DNA of 64,000 nucleotides. Source: Gemmatimonadota bacterium. Its GTDB lineage: Bacteria; Gemmatimonadota; Gemmatimonadetes; Longimicrobiales; Gaopeijiaceae. Position 1 is the first letter of the stretch. Every line of letters begins with the position of its first letter. The notes below the pieces were generated by a model, which made no database searches, was not told where the DNA came from, and worked only from the letters and a program-made list of their open reading frames with translations. The stretch lies in the NCBI GenBank assembly GCA_028875075.1, contig JAPPGF010000036.1:1-64000 (forward strand). The letters run 5' to 3'. This document shows positions 59,256 to 64,000 of the stretch, in pieces. The position numbers were made by a program, and so were the translations under genes.

Positions 59256-59773
59256 GGGGCTGCGCTTGGGCGACGGCACTGTGCCTGTTCCTTGGAACGA
59301 CATCCGCTTGCCAGTTCGAACGGCGCCCCGATCTCGCCGGGGAACTCGTCACCGAAACCCCGTTAGCGTTGCCTTCGACATCGCTAGAAGATTCTGTGCG
59401 CATGACGGTTGAAGCCATGATCGACGCGTTCGCGGCCAGCGACAGCGCGTTGGTAGTCGCGCTCACCACGCCGGATGCAGTACTGATCGACCACGCTGGG
59501 GGGCTGCGCTGGACGCGCGCGGCGGGAGGCCTCCTTCCCGGTCCGCTGCGCGACCCCGGCAACGGGCTCACGTGGAGCGTCGAGGATCTCGCAGTCGCCG
59601 CGCTTACGGACGGCTTTGCACTCTTATCCAGTCGATTCACGGTTCCCGACGCGGCAGAGGATGTCCCCCCATCTGCGGTCGAGACTTGGCTGGTGATCCG
59701 GACTGACAGCGGTTGGCGAGTACATTACTTGCATCGGAGTCAAGGAGCGGGACGGCACGGGCCAGCGCCGTGA
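59252..59773 (+). CDS. SnoaL/DUF4440-like lipoprotein
   Basis: N-terminal lipobox-like 'LGTTSAC'; 'MTVEAMIDAFAASDSALVVALTTPDAVLIDHAGG'; ATGA overlap upstream. Confidence 0.6.
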   Translation: MRGCAWATALCLFLGTTSACQFERRPDLAGELVTETPLALPSTSLEDSVRMTVEAMIDAFAASDSALVVALTTPDAVLIDHAGGLRWTRAAGGLLPGPLRDPGNGLTWSVEDLAVAALTDGFALLSSRFTVPDAAEDVPPSAVETWLVIRTDSGWRVHYLHRSQGAGRHGPAP

Positions 59774-60993
59774 GCGAGGAGGTTCTGAGCCTCGCCGACG
59801 TCCGCGCCGCTGCCTCGCGCATCGCGGACGGCGTGGTGCACACCCCCTGTCCGCTCTCCCTCGTCTTCGGCGATCTCGTGCCCGGTCGCTTGTACGCTAA
59901 GCTGGAAAACCTCCAATACACCGGTTCGTTCAAGGGGCGGGGTGCCCTCAACAAGCTCCGGCAGCTTGATGCGGCTGCCCGCCGCCGCGGTGTGATCGCC
60001 GCCAGCGCCGGCAATCACGCCCAGGCTCTCGCCTATCACGCGGGTCAACTGGGTGTTGCCACTACGGTGGTGATGCCGGAGAACACGCCGTTGATCAAGG
60101 TGGGCAACACTGAACGGCACGGTGCGCGGGTGGTCCAGAAGGGCCATGTGTACGAGGAGGCCGCGGCAGAGGCTGAGCGACTGTGCGCCGAGGCGGATCT
60201 CGCCATGATCCATCCCTTCAATGACCTGCAGGTGATGGCGGGTCAGGGGACCGTCGGGCTCGAAATCGTCGAGCAGGTTCCGGATGTCGACCTCGTGGTT
60301 GTTCCCGTAGGTGGCGGTGGCCTTTGCTCGGGCATTGCGGTGGCGGTGAAGTCCCTGAGGCCCCAGGCGCGCATCGTAGGCGTGGAGAGCGCCGCCGCGC
60401 CCTCGGCCAGCGCATCCCGAGCTGCGGGCCGGGTAGTATCGATCGATGTTGCCGACACTATCGCCGAAGGGATCGCGACTAAGCAGGTAGGCGACCTCAC
60501 GTTCGCCCACATAGAGCGCTGGGTAGACGAACTAGTAGTGGTGAGCGAGGAGGACATCGCCGCGGCTATCCTTTTCCTTCTGGAACGGGAGAAGACCGTA
60601 ACGGAGGGAGCCGGTGCAGCCGCATGTGCCGCACTGCTTACCGGCCGAGTCCCAGTGGCCGATGCGCAGACGACTGTCATGGTTCTCTCGGGCGGCAATA
60701 TCGATGTCAACGTTGTGGCCCGAGTGATTGAGCGCGGGCTAGTGGCCGACGGCAGGCTACTCCACTTGCGCGTGATCGTGCATGACCGGCCAGGCTCGCT
60801 TGCAGCGCTCACTCGGACCGTAGCAGAGCTGCGGGCGAACGTGCTCGAGATCAGCCACCGTCGCGCGTTTGCGGAGATTTCTGTTGGTGACGTTGAAATA
60901 CAGGTGGCGCTCGAAACGAGGGGCCGGGCGCACGCCGAACAGATTATCGCGGCGCTGTTGGCCCAGGGACTCGTGGTCGAGGAGGAGCGCTAG
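59770..60993 (+). CDS. Threonine ammonia-lyase with ACT domain
   Basis: 'LENLQYTGSFKGRGALNKL', 'VPVGGGGLCSGIA', 'VLSGGNIDVN', C-terminal ACT; GTGA overlap upstream. Confidence 0.94.
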   Translation: MSEEVLSLADVRAAASRIADGVVHTPCPLSLVFGDLVPGRLYAKLENLQYTGSFKGRGALNKLRQLDAAARRRGVIAASAGNHAQALAYHAGQLGVATTVVMPENTPLIKVGNTERHGARVVQKGHVYEEAAAEAERLCAEADLAMIHPFNDLQVMAGQGTVGLEIVEQVPDVDLVVVPVGGGGLCSGIAVAVKSLRPQARIVGVESAAAPSASASRAAGRVVSIDVADTIAEGIATKQVGDLTFAHIERWVDELVVVSEEDIAAAILFLLEREKTVTEGAGAAACAALLTGRVPVADAQTTVMVLSGGNIDVNVVARVIERGLVADGRLLHLRVIVHDRPGSLAALTRTVAELRANVLEISHRRAFAEISVGDVEIQVALETRGRAHAEQIIAALLAQGLVVEEER

Positions 60994-61164
60994 GTCCCTG
61001 GGAGCTATTCCGAGCCTCGGTACGGACTTGCGCCGCGAGTCGCAGGATTGCCCCCTGCGGCGGCAGCAATTCCCGAACGGCGGTAATCCTGCCAAGGAAG
61101 GCCTCGCCCCCGCCGAAAGGAGGTACTTGGACTTCCAGCCGTAGCGTAGTAAGCTTTCGTTGCG

Positions 61165-61815
61165 ATGCGTACCCGTCCGAGTGCACCAAGATCGCCGCTT
61201 CCTCGACCCCCAGTGGCGCTGGTGGCCGTGCTGGCTGTCATGGCGTCCGAGCTAGCTGGCCAAGAGAGAATCCGGCCCCGCACGTCGTTGGCCGACTCGC
61301 TCGCTTACAGGATCGCCACGTTCTCTCCGTCCAGTGGTCCTCCGGGTACCACGGTCAACGTGCGGTGGGAGCGCCTGCCAGCAATCACACCGATGAGGAT
61401 CGGCGTCGGCGCGCAGCGCGTGGGGTTCGAAGTTCTCAAGGAAGTGTTGTCGGATAGGAGGGGTGAGTTCACCGAGACGATCACGATTCCTGAGTGGGCC
61501 GGTATCACACGCCCGGTGGTGCTCATCGTGTTCGACTTCTACTTTAATCCACTCGCGATCTCTTCGCAGTTCCAAGTGACCGACACCGCTGGTAACCTCG
61601 TGCGCACGGGCCGGCTCCAGGAGTCGACGGGGCGTTGCGCCGAGCTGGTAAGCGACGAGAACCAGCGTTACTGGCTGACCGGCGACATTGGCTCCTTCCA
61701 GCCCGGCGATCGGGTTGTCGTACAGGCCAAGCTTGCGACGCCGTCGGACTGCGGGCTCGGCGAGCGCGACGTAGTGCTCAGAGCTACCGGCGTACGCCGC
61801 GCGATCGGAAGCTGA
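61165..61815 (+). CDS. Secreted hypothetical protein, IPT/TIG-like
   Basis: Signal-like N-terminus; 'IATFSPSSGPPGTTVNVRWERLP'. Confidence 0.5.
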   Translation: MRTRPSAPRSPLPRPPVALVAVLAVMASELAGQERIRPRTSLADSLAYRIATFSPSSGPPGTTVNVRWERLPAITPMRIGVGAQRVGFEVLKEVLSDRRGEFTETITIPEWAGITRPVVLIVFDFYFNPLAISSQFQVTDTAGNLVRTGRLQESTGRCAELVSDENQRYWLTGDIGSFQPGDRVVVQAKLATPSDCGLGERDVVLRATGVRRAIGS

Positions 61816-61821
61816 GCAGCC

Positions 61822-64000
61822 CTAGCTCACTTTCTCCGTCAGCTTCCCCAGAGCGCCGACCAAGTCGGGAGTCTCGGAGAGCAGCCGAACCATCGGGTCA
61901 CCGCCCTTCATTTTCGCCATCCGTTCCGCAACGGTGTCGATCGTGTAGTCTACGAGCGAGAGGCCCCCGTGCACTTCGCTCCAGTCCAACGGCGTGGACA
62001 CAGTCGCGTCCGCCTTCTCGCGCACGCTGAAGGGCGCCGCCATCAACTGGCCGTAGCGATTCTGCAGGTAGTCGACGTACACTTTGCCAGCGCGCTTTCG
62101 CACCGTTCGCTCAACCGTGGCCAAATCCGGCAGATCGCGCACCGTCATGCGAGCGATCAGCTGTCCCAGAGTTACAGACTGCTCGTAGCTTACCCTGCGG
62201 CCGAGTGCAATCAGCACATGAAGTCCCGACGAACCCGACGTCTTGACATAATGCGGCAGGCCAAGCTCCTCGCAGAGGGTGTGCAGGAAGAGCGCGATCT
62301 CGATCACGTGTGTGAATGGTGCGCCCTTTGGGTCGAGGTCTAGCAGGCACCAATCCGGCTGCCCTAGGGTGGCTGTGCGGCTGTGCCAGACATGCAGAGG
62401 GATAGTGCCGACGTTGGCGAGGTAGACGAGAGTGTCGACGTCCTCCGCCACGAAGTACTTCAGCTCGCGGCCCGAGCTCTCGCTCCACACCTTCACCGTG
62501 CGGATCCAGTCCGGTACCCAGTCGGGTGCGTGCTTTTGGTAGAACGACTTACCCGCGATCCCGTCGGGATAGCGGGTAAGAACGAGGGGGCGATCGGCGA
62601 GGTAGGGTAGCAGCCACGGCGCAATGGCGCGGTAGAACTTTATGAGGTCGCCCTTGGTATGGCCCGAGTCAGGCCAGAACACCTTGTCCAGATTGGCGAG
62701 TTTGGGGACGCCAGTGGATACCCCAACGGTCTGGGGTCTGCTCACAGTCTGAGCGTCAGCGGGGTCTAACTCCTCGGCTTCGGCATGGCACTCCTCCGGT
62801 CGCTTGTCGTCACGAAGGCGCAAGAACGAACCGTGTCGGATCATGCCGTCGGCGGTGATCTCCTTGAAGGACACTTCTGCCACGAGCTCCGGCCGGACCC
62901 AGTGGTTCGTCCGCGCCGAGGGTGCTCCGGCGACCTGCTCTCCCACGCTGGACTCCTCCAGCGTATCCAGAATCTTCCGGAGTTCGTTGAGCTGGGCCTC
63001 CGAATATCCGGTGCCGACGCTGCCTGACCACGTTAGAGTCTGGCCGACGTACCGCGCCATGTGAAGAGCGCCGAAACCCGGCCGGCCGGCGGCTGGATCA
63101 GTGAAGCCGATCACGACGAAATCTTCTGTATTGCGCACTGAGATCTTGTACCAGGCGCGGGACCGGCCGGCTCGATAGGACGAGTCACAGCGTTTGGCTA
63201 CGATGCCCTCGGACCCCAACGCCTCGACCTGAGCCATCATGTCTTCGCCCCGCTCCGCTATGTGGTCGGAGTAACGAATGGGGCCAACCGTCGGCAACAC
63301 GTCCCGCAGCAACGCTTTTCGTTCCAGAAGCGGTAACCTGCGGAGGTCCGCGCCGCCGATCGCCAGTAGATCAAAGGCGTAATACGTGGCGGGCAGCCCG
63401 AGCACCGCATTTGCGATGTCCTCGCGGTTCCTGAAACGCCCGCGTTGCTGGAGTCGCCCGAACGAGGGCAGGCCCCGCTCGTCGTTCACCACGACCTCGC
63501 CGTCCAGCACCAGCCCGTTGTAGGGTAGCCCGCGCACGGCGCGTGCGATTTCGGGGAAGGTCGATGTCAGGTCCATCCTGTTCCGGCTGATCACCACGGC
63601 GTCACCCCCCTCCGTGCCTGCGATCAGTCGATAGCCGTCGTACTTGATCTCAAACACCCAACGAGGGTGCGAGAACGCCGTCCTGCGCCTAGTCGCCTGC
63701 ATGACGTTGACGTCTCCGGCCCGCAACTCGCGCTCCGTGGCCCCCAGCTCAAGCGCACGGTCGCGCAGTTCGGCCTCGATCTCGCCGGCGAGGGGCAGCT
63801 CGTCGACCTCGAGGCCCGAGTAAATCGAGTCGTCCGGATAGACGGCAGTTCCACCTGAGTCGACGTGCGCGTCCCGCTCTTTGATGAGGAGCCAGTAGTC
63901 AGAGCCAGCCTTGGGTGTACGGATCAGCGTCCAGCGCCCTCTGACTTTGTAACCCCACAGTTCGAACAGGAGCTTCCCCTTGTCGAAGCCCTCTCTGACG
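61822..64000 (-). CDS. ligD: DNA ligase D (ligase plus polymerase domains, PE-domain tail), runs off the window edge
   Basis: 'VFEIKYDGYRLIA' ligase motif I, 'YVKTSGSSGLHVLIAL' PolDom; the frame stays open upstream of the listed ATG: 'VREGFDKGKLLFELWGYKVRGRWTLIRTPKAGSDYWLLIKERDAHVDSGGTAVYPDDSIYSGLEV'. Confidence 0.93.
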   Translation of the reverse strand, partial: VREGFDKGKLLFELWGYKVRGRWTLIRTPKAGSDYWLLIKERDAHVDSGGTAVYPDDSIYSGLEVDELPLAGEIEAELRDRALELGATERELRAGDVNVMQATRRRTAFSHPRWVFEIKYDGYRLIAGTEGGDAVVISRNRMDLTSTFPEIARAVRGLPYNGLVLDGEVVVNDERGLPSFGRLQQRGRFRNREDIANAVLGLPATYYAFDLLAIGGADLRRLPLLERKALLRDVLPTVGPIRYSDHIAERGEDMMAQVEALGSEGIVAKRCDSSYRAGRSRAWYKISVRNTEDFVVIGFTDPAAGRPGFGALHMARYVGQTLTWSGSVGTGYSEAQLNELRKILDTLEESSVGEQVAGAPSARTNHWVRPELVAEVSFKEITADGMIRHGSFLRLRDDKRPEECHAEAEELDPADAQTVSRPQTVGVSTGVPKLANLDKVFWPDSGHTKGDLIKFYRAIAPWLLPYLADRPLVLTRYPDGIAGKSFYQKHAPDWVPDWIRTVKVWSESSGRELKYFVAEDVDTLVYLANVGTIPLHVWHSRTATLGQPDWCLLDLDPKGAPFTHVIEIALFLHTLCEELGLPHYVKTSGSSGLHVLIALGRRVSYEQSVTLGQLIARMTVRDLPDLATVERTVRKRAGKVYVDYLQNRYGQLMAAPFSVREKADATVSTPLDWSEVHGGLSLVDYTIDTVAERMAKMKGGDPMVRLLSETPDLVGALGKLTEKVS

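Noticed and set aside
1-64000. CRISPR array or Cas genes
   Set aside because: No regularly spaced direct repeats or Cas motifs seen

Overview
GC-rich bacterial chromosomal window. Gene content (BamA-like barrels, a DUF5916 remnant, two short sigma-70 factors) suggests a Gemmatimonadota-like organism; this is inference only. Most of it is housekeeping: a lytic transglycosylase cut at the 5' end, cspA, polA, maeB, pckA, two sigma-70 factors, RsgA, a BtuCDF-like importer, agmatine-to-putrescine genes, a MutS-like ATPase, aquaporin, ApbE plus a NosR-like protein, HU, an aminotransferase, a DEAD helicase, threonine ammonia-lyase, and LigD running off the right edge. The strongest leads are: (1) a translationally coupled operon (about 30552-33872) encoding an Mre11/SbcD-like and a Rad50/SbcC-like protein that have BOTH lost canonical catalytic motifs while the zinc-hook CPTC remains; (2) a TatA-like N-terminus fused to a double Clp-N domain (44092-44790); (3) a compositionally distinct island (about 19.5-24.96 kb) with a Pcs60/AAE3-like acyl-CoA ligase, a KPR-like reductase and an Nramp-fold transporter lacking the DPGN and MPH metal motifs, flanked by a broken PP2C gene and a decayed IS110 transposase; (4) a candidate multi-stem leader RNA upstream of a sigma factor; and (5) a perfect 19-bp inverted repeat inside a coding sequence. 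Several genes are visibly decayed or frameshifted. No CRISPR array, rRNA or complete tRNA was found by eye. No searches or folding programs were run.
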